A stretch of 64,000 nucleotides of DNA. Source: Conyzicola lurida. GTDB taxonomy: Bacteria > Actinomycetota > Actinomycetes > Actinomycetales > Microbacteriaceae. Location: the NCBI RefSeq assembly GCF_014204935.1, contig NZ_JACHMJ010000001.1:3038001-3102000 (forward strand), given 5' to 3'. Made by a program: the position numbers and the translations under genes. How positions within the stretch are numbered: the first letter of the stretch is position 1; each line of letters opens with the position of its first letter. The notes beneath the pieces were generated by a model, which ran no database searches, was not told where the DNA came from, and saw nothing but the letters and a program-made list of their open reading frames with translations. This document shows, piece after piece, positions 26,701 to 33,087 of the stretch.

Positions 26701-29157
26701 GACGCGCACGCGGAAGGTGACCGTGGAGTCGAGCGCGGCGGGAGTGCCCGAACTGCTGATCTCGACGGCGACGGCCGATTCTTCGATGACCTGGCTGAGT
26801 GGGGCCGAGGTGCTGACAGCGTAGGTCTGCGCATCCGACGTGAGGAAAGCGGCGGTCACCGCGTGGGTTCCGACGCTCAGCCCCGAGGTGGAATAGCGGG
26901 CGATGCCGTCGGAACCGAGGGTGACCGGCGGGCCGGCTGTCGCGCCGTCGATCGAGAACTGCACGGCGCCGCTGGCGACGGGTGCCCCGCCGTCGGTCTG
27001 GGTGACGACTGCGGTGAAGATGACCGCGTTGCCGTAGGTCTCCGAGAGGTCGGAGGAGGTGAGGATGGTCGTCGTGCCGTTGCCGAACTCGACGGCGCCG
27101 ACCGAGCAGCCGACGGCGAGCCGCGCCGCGCCGCGCTGGTCGACGGGCGCGCACGCGACGGCGCCCGTTCCCTGGCCGCCGGCCCCGATCGCGGCGTTGA
27201 CGGGCGCGCCCGGGTTCGAGGCGATGAGGGAGTGCACCTGCGGCGCGACGGCCGAGACCGACGCGAGCGGGCGCACCGACGGACCGGTGTTCGGCACGGT
27301 GCCGGGGCAGGTGGTGTCGCCGCCCGAGACCACGTTGTTCTTGCCGGTGATCTCGTTCGATGACGAGTTGTAGCCGCACGCGGCTACGCCGGCGTTGCCG
27401 CCCGCGAAGAGGGAGTTGTTGAGCGTCGTGACGTACCCGTTGATGCCGAAGTTGAAGATCGAGCTCGTGCCGCGGGAGTCGTAGAACGTGCTGTTGTTGA
27501 CCGTGAGCGACGTGCCGTAGTTGTAGATGTCCGCGCCTCCGGGCACGAAGTCCTGGGTTGCACCCACGGTGTTCGACGAGAAGGTCGAGTTCACGACGCT
27601 GAGGCGGCCGTTGTTGATGATCGCGCCGCCCGCGCCCGTCGCCGTGTTGTGGTCGAAGGTCACGCTGTCGACGACGCTCGTCGCGGTGGTCGCGACGCTG
27701 AGTCCGCCACCCGCCTGGTTGACTCCGGTCAGTCCGTTGCTGATCTGCACGCTGTTCAGGTACAGGCCCCAGCCGCGGCCGTAGAAGGCCATCACTTCGC
27801 CGGTGTTCTGGCCGTCGAGCACGATCTTGTGGTTCGCGCCGGAGATCGTCACGGTACCGGCGGTGCTCGGACCCTCGCCGCCCTGCAGGTCGAACATGAG
27901 CGGGCGGTTCGCCGTAACGGGGATCGTATAGTCCCCCGCGAAGACGATCGAGATGGTGGAGTAGGTGCCGGACAACGCCGCGACACGGGCCTCGGCGAGC
28001 GCCGCCCGCAGTGTGCAGTCGGCCGCAGCGGAGACGCAGTTCGCCTGCTGGTCGGCGAGCGCGACCTCGTCGACCGTGTCGACCGCCGAGTTCACGACGA
28101 ACTGCAGCTGGGCGGCGGCGGGCACGGCCTGCGCGGCCCCGACCGGCATCACGAAGAAGCCGATGAGCAGCACCGCGGGCATCAGAAGGGCGACCCGGCG
28201 GATGGCGGCGGGCGCGAGCACCGGACGGAACGGCTTCTTCGCGACCCAGGCGTCGCCCGTAGCGTACGGAGCGGTGCGCGAGGTGGGCGGCGTGGCACCG
28301 GCGGGCGTCGCCTGGGCGAGCCGGAACAGCACGGTCAGCACGACGACGGGCAGAGCGACGAGCACGGACTGCGCGAGCACCTGGGCGACGAGCGTGCCCG
28401 TGTTCGCCGCTCCCCCGCCGCCGAGCAGCGAGCCGAGCGAGGTGAGAGCGACCTGCAGCAGCAGACCGAGCGCGAACGTGCCGGCGAGCACGCCGATCAT
28501 CGCGACGACGCGGCCGCGCATCAGCGGTGCGCCCTCGCGCAGGGCGGTGACCGGGCCGATGTCGCTCAGCGTGGCCGCGGGGATGAAGAACAGCCCCTCG
28601 GTCAGCCAGCGCGCGGCGAACGCGAACGGCACGGCAGCCCAGACCAGCTGGCGCACGGTGGGCCAGCGGTCGAGGAAGCCCGCGCGGCGGCGGCGCACCA
28701 GCGCCACCCCGACGGTGAGCACGAGCCCGACGATGCCGAGCACGGAGAGCAGCGGCGACAGCACGATCAGCAGGAGCGTGCCGACCACGAGCAGCAGGGT
28801 GGAACGGACGAGCGACCAGCTGCGCGAGTACGAGTGGAAGAAGGCACGGATGGCGCGGGGCTTCGTCCCGGCGAGGATGTCGTCGACCAACCGCACCGAG
28901 GCGGCGAGGCCCGCGAGGCTGATCGGGAGTCCGACGATGAGCGTGAGACCGATGACGGCGAAGATGACGGCGGCGATGGGCCCGGTGTTCTCAGCGCTGA
29001 GAGCGAAGACGTCGGTGCCGATCACCAGGGAGGCGACACCGGTGATGACGAGGACGCTGGCGGCGAGGGCGACGCCCGTCGCGAGCTGCAGGAGCGCGAG
29101 CCTCCACCAACCTGTTTTGTAGAACCGCAGGGTGTCCGTAACCGCTCGCGTGAACAT
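20728..29157 (-). CDS. Giant surface protein: membrane domain, beta-helix, Ig-like and two-Cys repeats
   Basis: The product has 2809 residues in a single uninterrupted frame. Residues 1-285 are a polytopic membrane domain with six or more hydrophobic helices; one further helix (321-341) leads outside. Residues 350-391 match the CSLREA module (VVNSAVDTVDE...ADCTLRAALAEA). Residues 395-620 are parallel beta-helix-type repeats (VVNSTFSSNT, VNNSTFYD, LNNSLFAG). About 12 Ig-like repeats of roughly 100 residues follow (695-1889; pattern YG...TATV...P.GTVTF...G...L..G...V.A.Y). Seven repeats of about 95 residues come next, each starting with Cys and holding a second Cys (1890-2547; GWADS/GWSGS-type InlB-B-like strands). 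The tail (2548-2809) is helical and Ala-rich. The role is probably adhesion or an envelope-spanning fibre. No LPXTG is present; anchoring is by the N-terminus. Confidence 0.9.
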   Translation of the reverse strand: MFTRAVTDTLRFYKTGWWRLALLQLATGVALAASVLVITGVASLVIGTDVFALSAENTGPIAAVIFAVIGLTLIVGLPISLAGLAASVRLVDDILAGTKPRAIRAFFHSYSRSWSLVRSTLLLVVGTLLLIVLSPLLSVLGIVGLVLTVGVALVRRRRAGFLDRWPTVRQLVWAAVPFAFAARWLTEGLFFIPAATLSDIGPVTALREGAPLMRGRVVAMIGVLAGTFALGLLLQVALTSLGSLLGGGGAANTGTLVAQVLAQSVLVALPVVVLTVLFRLAQATPAGATPPTSRTAPYATGDAWVAKKPFRPVLAPAAIRRVALLMPAVLLIGFFVMPVGAAQAVPAAAQLQFVVNSAVDTVDEVALADQQANCVSAAADCTLRAALAEARVAALSGTYSTISIVFAGDYTIPVTANRPLMFDLQGGEGPSTAGTVTISGANHKIVLDGQNTGEVMAFYGRGWGLYLNSVQISNGLTGVNQAGGGLSVATTATSVVDSVTFDHNTATGAGGAIINNGRLSVVNSTFSSNTVGATQDFVPGGADIYNYGTSLTVNNSTFYDSRGTSSIFNFGINGYVTTLNNSLFAGGNAGVAACGYNSSSNEITGKNNVVSGGDTTCPGTVPNTGPSVRPLASVSAVAPQVHSLIASNPGAPVNAAIGAGGQGTGAVACAPVDQRGAARLAVGCSVGAVEFGNGTTTILTSSDLSETYGNAVIFTAVVTQTDGGAPVASGAVQFSIDGATAGPPVTLGSDGIARYSTSGLSVGTHAVTAAFLTSDAQTYAVSTSAPLSQVIEESAVAVEISSSGTPAALDSTVTFRVRVSVRGTELAPTGTVTLTDVTGGGSTVIAADVPLVGEYAASAASIPTSTLPAGRRTIVADYSGDGADLAPTRSAPFAQVVQAPSTVETSISDVDVAFGVPVSVTFTVPTTYAGIVPTGSFYISYDGLAGSTVLQPALDAAGSATVTIRDLASTTTAIYADYRADDVYASSRATDIPVTVRAAAVATTLGISPTGSTAYGTPITLSGTVATTAPGSEKSPTGTVDFTVGGVSIGSAPLVQNGEIRAVATLVTTAGQLPVGSNTVVAEFVPATAGQFVPTASTAGTVVVTKADPAIALTSGANPAVTGQSVALNAAVTGPAGTTGIPDGVVTFRNGDTVLGTATLSNGIATLAVATLPLGSSRITAAYAGSASYTAVDSSALAQRVAAASVDTQLVITPGSTSTYGTRLRLDGTAAVVSPGGGVPTGRIVVKEGTVVVATIELDGGTGSKTIFSPGAGSHEYVATFEPGTDAYLTSSTTVTYSVGAATTTTDLVLSAQNTVYGVPVTMTATVANASGGSTPEGTVTFFGSGSIVGTAEVDANGVATFTGGLPSGVGSPFNRVNVVARFEATANFNSSSDLEQIYVQQGKALVTVGVGESTSDKPTVVTATVSTVTGYGETPGYVRFTSRGENLGSAVVVDGVAVLKSKTFAVGRNYVDATYVGSNPHLTAADLAGQPFDTTPGAPVPVLTGSQPDPVGYGTPETVVVEIPTTGVAPTGTITVTATGAAGTRELATVPVTSYRTLIEIVVPAGEQSVTARYNGDFNYVAETSNALARNVTGATTTTMVGIGGAVYIGRSVAVQGRVRNETTSAPPTGTMTFMVGTEVIGTAPVGTNGVASVAYTPKAQGAVDVTAIYNPTSATDFLPSRAVQGAYVQGLPLTISLAPAAYQGEVAVGVPYRYTATVLFGPGVAASSPDPTGTVTFTDSYNGLVCEAELGRVPGGAEARCALTFPVDASTDLTATYEGDALYGAVTSERLRVEPSTRTPTVEFAASKRWIAGEPVTLTWAVYGPDAGSTVVISRGGTEVCRSTALKGSCSYTFEQHALNGEFTLNYEGNVNWKSQSRTVAQSVTSCVPAKVAASPAAGGSVILFTAPTCNKGTGFLVGQEIIVFATPNADYDFVGWADSEETGTSRTILVTEYGTVDETAFFARQCVTVVVNVGVAAELRATSTAFVDVSPEPNCGTGWKYSNPTTNTPTYYPETKTARYLPDTVLSLTARPPSVRASAPSQSLYNWNGLGALADPLALTQSYTVVRNTGFDDDNEIGAVFGVTCYHGISFAPPAKGTAQLSANTCWDAAGAGFADKSTVTATTKPIGDAYFERWSYPVTPVAAATNAKVSVGTVVVSPESNRPITATYNECISFSATATGFNEVFVNNSYFHKYYYGTVEVSSPGNCPNKGAGWYVPGTTVNIVTAVDVNTGAFGGFTGDYADRLDPASKRNTITLDRSGTLSANFYSKNGCVPVGLTARPAGAVTASVVTPGNGCPAGMLSYKYGEGGGETITLTATATGGDPLLGWSGSTRRQVDRAGTTVEAAIKGVAQNSLTVNAYGKTSYTAWACQSLTPSVTLISPNGTKHTTTVNVGSQFVGASAAPDCPIATNAYTVDQPVFLRAPGESSGYSFIEWSNGLGTSIAPKTPIVLDGSAKYSAVTATYQVHCFTLRTNLDVLDVDVEPNCPDTPASEQKYVGGTSVTFTATGAGNKNFRGFTGAPDGQEGNYAWVTIDGDTAVYANYESKSIGQVIVDGITSVANNIAVGAKKAVGVAAAVAGAFLVGDNPVMLAANLVVLLGQAVQAIADRFGLSSEGLASFTNGIKALSQTLDMISATTTCTTAWALASNAAAAPTVSSTAATKIGSVATDKINAAQKAVDAKRQAEIYEQMVTVNMFKDAKAATVVTDTGQGAASSTSKILASIKAKGAAAADSAQEVADKLKGPLGYAAAAGDVAMIGYKLYADIDSGAAGWDPDAATAWTQGADLFMNCMTNSIPDYMGVPKTT

Positions 29158-29276
29158 GGTGCTCCAACCACTCGATTGCCGCGCGTGTCGAGAGCAGCTA
29201 TTGAATGTAGCGAACTAGTGGGAGCGGAGGGTAGCCGTTGGCGACGATTTGTAGCACCCCAAAAGAGGGGCCAGTA

Positions 29277-29954
29277 TCACCAGGTCCCGTCGGGTGATTT
29301 GACGGTCGGGACGACGGCCTGAGACCAGTGCGCGCCGTTCGCGTAATGCCCGGTCGCCCACGGCGACGCCCAGATGGCCGATTCGGTCACGGCGGTGGGC
29401 GACGACGCCGCGAACGCCGCGACGAATCCCGCGTAGCCGGGGATCTCGTAGAAGGCTTCGGCCGCGTTCTGTGCGGCGAGGTCGAGGTTGTCGTAGGTGC
29501 CGGTTCCGCCCGCGCCGCCCGAACCCCAGCCGTTGTTGAGCGGATTGTTGCGGTTCCACCAGTCGTCGGTGCCGTTCTCCTGACGCATCCAGCGCACGAA
29601 CACCGTCACGTTCTCGTCGGTGAGCGGCAGGTCGGCGTAGAGCAGCACGAGTTTCGCCCAGTCGTAGTTGGTGCCGCCGGCGGCCAGGCTCGCGTACCCC
29701 GGTGTGGAGGAGAAGGAGTCACGGGCGACCGTGGGCGCCGCGGCATCCGCCGGCACTGTGACGGACTGGGCGTTCTCTGCCACGAAGGCCTGCACCCGGG
29801 CGGCGACCGGCGGCGCGGGAGGGAAGGCGAGCACGGGTCCGGCGCAGAGGGTCAGCACCACCACCGCTGCCGCCACCGCGAACAGGTCGCGCACCCGGAA
29901 CAGCGGGCGCGCGAGCAGTCGCAGAGCGCGGTGGGAACGGTGGGGAGCGGCCAT
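29277..29954 (-). CDS. Membrane-anchored lysozyme-like protein
   Basis: After a basic start this 225-residue protein has one hydrophobic helix (about residues 25-45, LFAVAAAVVVLTLCAGPVLA), which could be a signal peptide or anchor. An Ala/Pro/Val linker and a domain of about 125 residues follow, with FVRWMRQENGTD, WWNRNNPLNN and TYDNLDLAAQNAAEAF. The Glu in MRQENG fits the catalytic Glu of lysozyme-like transglycosylase folds seen in phage lysins; this is inference from the motif. Its gene precedes the giant surface-protein gene on the same strand (119-bp gap), so a role in letting that protein through or onto the wall is plausible. The ATG is at 29952-29954. Confidence 0.7.
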   Translation of the reverse strand: MAAPHRSHRALRLLARPLFRVRDLFAVAAAVVVLTLCAGPVLAFPPAPPVAARVQAFVAENAQSVTVPADAAAPTVARDSFSSTPGYASLAAGGTNYDWAKLVLLYADLPLTDENVTVFVRWMRQENGTDDWWNRNNPLNNGWGSGGAGGTGTYDNLDLAAQNAAEAFYEIPGYAGFVAAFAASSPTAVTESAIWASPWATGHYANGAHWSQAVVPTVKSPDGTW

Positions 29955-30031
29955 ATACCGGGCGAGCCTACTCCCGCGCCCGGTCTCCGACCAGTGTGCC
30001 GCCGCTCGCGCGATCGACGCGGCAGCGGAAA

Positions 30032-30088
30032 CAGATGTGCGAAATCGCTCTGCCACCTCAGCGTGGCAGCGATTTCGCGCACCGTCTG
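30032..30088. repeat. Extragenic palindrome, 25-26-nt arms
   Basis: Arm 1 (30032-30056) begins CAGATGTGCGAAATCGCT; arm 2 (30063-30088) ends GCGATTTCGCGCACCGTCTG; the loop is CTCAGC. The arms pair almost fully. It lies between the divergent lysozyme-like and aldo/keto reductase genes, just upstream of the -10 of the latter. Confidence 0.8.
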
Positions 30089-30121
30089 CCATGGTGCGGC
30101 ACGGGCACGTACGCTCGGAAC

Positions 30122-31099
30122 ATGGACTACGTGAAGCTCGGCAGCACCGGTTTGGATGTCTCTCCCATCGCCCTCGGGGCGATGAGCTACGGCGATCCGG
30201 AGCGCGGCGCGCACGCGTGGTCGCTGCCCGAGGAGGAGAGCCGCGGGTTCCTGCGCCGCTCCGTCGAGGCCGGGATCAACTTCTTCGACACCGCCAACGT
30301 CTACTCAGACGGGTCGAGCGAGGAGATCCTCGGGCGCGCGCTGCGCGAGTTCGCGAACCGCGACGAGACCGTCGTGGCCACGAAGGTGTTCAGCCAGATG
30401 GGCACCGGCCCGAACCAGCGCGGCCTCTCGCGCAAGGCGATCCTGCAGGAGATCGACAACAGCCTGCGCCGGCTCGACATGGAGTACGTCGACCTGTACA
30501 TCATCCACCGCTTCGACCCGCACACCCCGCTCGAGGAGACGCTCGAAGCCCTGAACGACGTCGTGCGCTCGGGCAAGGCGCGCTATCTCGGCGCGTCGTC
30601 GATGGCAGCGTGGCAGTTCGCCAAGGCGCTGCACACGCAGCGGGAGCACGGCTGGGCGCGCTTCGTCTCCATGCAGAGCCAGTACAACCTGATCAGCCGG
30701 GAGGACGAGCGCGAGCTGTTCCCGCTGAGCCTCGACGAGGGAATCGGCCTGACTCCGTGGAGCCCCCTCGCCCGCGGCCGCCTCACTCGCGACTGGGACG
30801 CGACGACCGCGCGCAGCGGCACCGACGAGTTCGGCAAGACGCTGTACCGCCAGTCGGAGGACTCCGACCGCGCGATCGCCGCGGCCGTCGCCGAGATCGC
30901 CGCCGAGCGCGGAGTGCCGCGCGCGCAGGTCGCCCTGGCCTGGGTGTCGGCGAAGCCCGGTGTCACCGCGCCCATCGTCGGCGCGACCAAGCCCGGTCAC
31001 CTCGACGACGCGCTCGCCTCGCTCGAGATCACGCTGACCGCCGACGAGATCGCCCGGCTCGAAGCGCCGTACACGCCGCGGATGCCCGAGGGATTCTGA
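30122..31099 (+). CDS. Aldo/keto reductase
   Basis: The 325-residue (beta/alpha)8 NADPH oxidoreductase carries LGSTGLDVSPIALG at the start, the active-site Asp and Tyr in NFFDTANVYSDG, the Lys in VATKVFSQ and the His-containing strand YIIHRFDP. The C-terminal cofactor segment is IVGATKPGHLDDAL. The protein is of the YajO/Kv-beta-like group; the substrate is unknown. TACGCT (30110-30115) is 6 nt before the ATG (leaderless). It is followed directly by a large palindrome. Confidence 0.92.
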   Translation: MDYVKLGSTGLDVSPIALGAMSYGDPERGAHAWSLPEEESRGFLRRSVEAGINFFDTANVYSDGSSEEILGRALREFANRDETVVATKVFSQMGTGPNQRGLSRKAILQEIDNSLRRLDMEYVDLYIIHRFDPHTPLEETLEALNDVVRSGKARYLGASSMAAWQFAKALHTQREHGWARFVSMQSQYNLISREDERELFPLSLDEGIGLTPWSPLARGRLTRDWDATTARSGTDEFGKTLYRQSEDSDRAIAAAVAEIAAERGVPRAQVALAWVSAKPGVTAPIVGATKPGHLDDALASLEITLTADEIARLEAPYTPRMPEGF

Positions 31100-31110
31100 C
31101 CGGACGCCGC

Positions 31111-31184
31111 GGGTTCGCGCGGTGTTTTGTCGCCCGCGCGGCCGAATATTCGGGCGCGACGGCGATAAACCACCGCGCGAGCTC
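31111..31184. repeat. Extragenic palindrome family 1, copy 1
   Basis: The 30-nt arms are 31111-31140 (GGGTTCGCGCGGTGTTTTGT onward) and 31155-31184 (ending CACCGCGCGAGCTC), with GAATATTCGGG at the centre. It is homologous to 32945-33017 along its whole length. The two copies bracket the divergent SDR/HTH gene pair. Confidence 0.85.
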
Positions 31185-31195
31185 CCGCGAGCGGC

Positions 31196-31939
31196 TCAGT
31201 GTCCGCTGAGCGTCTCGAGCACGGCGTGGTAGCTGCCGTTCGCCTCGGCGAACCGCAGCGGGTACACGCGCTGCACGAGGATCTCGTGCGCGTCGGGCTG
31301 CGTCTCGATGAGCGTCATGACCTCGCTGAGGAACTCCTCGAGCGGCATCGCGTTCGGGTCGTCCTGCTGGCCGAGCAGTTCCGTCTGCACCGCGGGCGGC
31401 GCAAGCTCGATGACCTGCACGCCCGTGTCGGCGAGCTGCACGCGCAGCGACTCCGAGAACGAGTGGATCGCCGCCTTCGTCGCGTTGTAGGTCGGCGTGA
31501 TCGGCAGCGGCACAAAAGCGAGCCCGGACGAGACCGTCATGATCGCGGCATCCGGCTTGCCCGACAAATGATCGACGAAGGCGGCGACGAGACGCAGCGG
31601 TCCGAGCAGGTTCGTCGTGATCGTGGACTCCGCCACGGCGAGGAAGTCGCCGGTGTGCAGGTCCTCGATTCGCATGATCCCGGCCATGGTGATCAGCACG
31701 TTGGTCTCGGGGAACCGTGCTTTTACCTCGTCGGCGGCCCGGGTGATGGATGCCGCGTCCGCCGTATCGACCGTGACGGCTTCGATGCCGGGGTTCTGCG
31801 CGACGATCTCGGCGAGCAGTTCCGTACGGCGGCCGGCGACGATCACCCGGTTGCCCGCGGCGTGCAGCCGGAGGGCGAGACCGAGGCCGATGCCCGAGGT
31901 GGCGCCGGGGATGAAGATGGTGTTTCCGCTGATGTTCAC
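31196..31939 (-). CDS. Short-chain dehydrogenase/reductase (DltE-like)
   Basis: The 247-residue SDR has IPGATSGIGLGLALRLHAAG at the start (TGxxxGxG variant with a Pro-Gly), TMAGI in place of NNAG, Ser in VSSGLAF and the Tyr/Lys pair in YNATKAA. The sequence resembles DltE/YdfG-like reductases. The GTG at 31937-31939 has AAGGACT upstream. It is divergent from the HTH regulator at 32067, an arrangement typical of regulator-SDR pairs; the regulator probably controls it. Confidence 0.9.
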   Translation of the reverse strand: MNISGNTIFIPGATSGIGLGLALRLHAAGNRVIVAGRRTELLAEIVAQNPGIEAVTVDTADAASITRAADEVKARFPETNVLITMAGIMRIEDLHTGDFLAVAESTITTNLLGPLRLVAAFVDHLSGKPDAAIMTVSSGLAFVPLPITPTYNATKAAIHSFSESLRVQLADTGVQVIELAPPAVQTELLGQQDDPNAMPLEEFLSEVMTLIETQPDAHEILVQRVYPLRFAEANGSYHAVLETLSGH

Positions 31940-32066
31940 GGTAGTCCTTAATGTTTCGCTGGTGGGGTCTCCACTTCACCGCGGCCACGGAGGGGCAACA
32001 AGGACGCGCTTATCCACTGACTCGCGCAGCGTGGCTACGGCGACCGCGGCGCGGGAGACTGGAGCC

Positions 32067-32912
32067 ATGGAGAATCCCGAGCTGGCCGCCTTCGTGCGCA
32101 CCCGCCGCGAGGCGCTGCAGCCGGAGGACGTCGGCCTGCCCCGCGGGCAGCGCCGGCGCACACCCGGGCTGCGGCGCGAAGAGGTCGCGGCTCTCGCGGG
32201 GATGTCGTCCGACTACTACGCGCGTCTCGAGCGCGGCAACGGGCCGCAGCCCTCGGAACAGATGGTCGCGGCGATCGCCCGCGCGCTGCGCCTCTCGCTC
32301 GACGAGCGCGACCACCTGTTCTTGCTCGCGGGGCACGGTGCACCGCACCGGGTGCAGCGCACCGACCACGTGAGTCCCGGGCTGATGCGCGTGCTCGACC
32401 GCCTGCAGGACACCCCGGCGCAGATCATGACCGCGCTCGGCGAGACGCTCGTGCAGACGCCGCTCGCCGTCGCGCTGCTCGGCGAGCAGACCGGATACAC
32501 GGGGGCGCGGCGGGCGAACGTGTACCGCTGGTTCACCGAGCCGGAGTCGCGGTCGGTCTACCGCGCGTCCGACCAGGCAGCACACGGCCGCACCTTCGTG
32601 GCGCAGCTGCGGCACGCGCTCGCCCTGCAGGGACCCGGCTCCCCCGCCGCCGCGCTCGTCCGCAGGCTGCGCGGCGAGAGCGACGAGTTCGCGGAGATCT
32701 GGGACGCGCAGGAGGTCGGCCGCGAGTTCCACGAGAAGCACTTCGCGCACGCCGAGCTCGGCGAGCTGGTGCTGCACTGCCAGATCCTGCTCGAGGCCGA
32801 CCAGCAGCAGTCGCTGCTCGTCTTCACGGCGACGCCCGGCAGCGAGAGCTACGAGAAGCTGCAGCTGCTCGGCGTGATCGGCAGCCAGCGATTGAGCGGG
32901 GCGCGGGCGTAG
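32067..32912 (+). CDS. HTH (Xre) regulator with MmyB-like ligand-binding domain
   Basis: This 281-residue protein has an N-terminal Xre-type helix-turn-helix (residues 5-70; TPGLRREEVAALAGMSSDYYARLERG) and a C-terminal MmyB-like sensor domain ending in FHEKHFAHAELGELVLHCQILL. Relatives bind hydrophobic or fatty ligands and control neighbouring oxidoreductase genes; here the divergent SDR is the obvious target. A CCAC/GTGG inverted repeat (32014-32034) is centred 43 bp upstream of the ATG, the same spacing as at its relatives near 55, 57 and 64 kb. Only a weak -10 (GAGACT) precedes the start. Confidence 0.88.
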   Translation: MENPELAAFVRTRREALQPEDVGLPRGQRRRTPGLRREEVAALAGMSSDYYARLERGNGPQPSEQMVAAIARALRLSLDERDHLFLLAGHGAPHRVQRTDHVSPGLMRVLDRLQDTPAQIMTALGETLVQTPLAVALLGEQTGYTGARRANVYRWFTEPESRSVYRASDQAAHGRTFVAQLRHALALQGPGSPAAALVRRLRGESDEFAEIWDAQEVGREFHEKHFAHAELGELVLHCQILLEADQQQSLLVFTATPGSESYEKLQLLGVIGSQRLSGARA

Positions 32913-32944
32913 CGCTGCGGGGTTCGCGTTCGCGGCGTCACGGC

Positions 32945-33017
32945 GGGTTCGCGCGGTCTTTTGTCGCCTGCGCGCGTGAATATTCGGGCGCGCAGGCGAC
33001 AAAACACCGCGCGACCC
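32945..33017. repeat. Extragenic palindrome family 1, copy 2
   Basis: Arm 1 is 32945-32975 (GGGTTCGCGCGGTCTTTTGT onward) and arm 2 is 32988-33017 (ends ACACCGCGCGACCC). The pairing is near-perfect over about 30 bp, with a GTGAATATTCGG centre. Same family as 31111-31184. Confidence 0.88.
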
Positions 33018-33087
33018 GTGCAAACCTGCGCGAGCTCCGCACACCTGCGCGCACGTGACGACGCTGAGCGTCGTCGTGGCCGGGAGC

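Noticed and set aside
21745-27363. Plus-strand open frame of 1872 codons opposite the giant surface-protein gene
   Set aside because: It is Arg/Asp/Gly-rich with no domain, no plausible start signal and lies exactly antisense to a long real gene; GC-rich third positions create such empty frames.
31617-32066. Longer N-terminus for the HTH regulator
   Set aside because: The extra 150 residues are antisense to the SDR; the family start (short helix before the HTH) fits the ATG at 32067.
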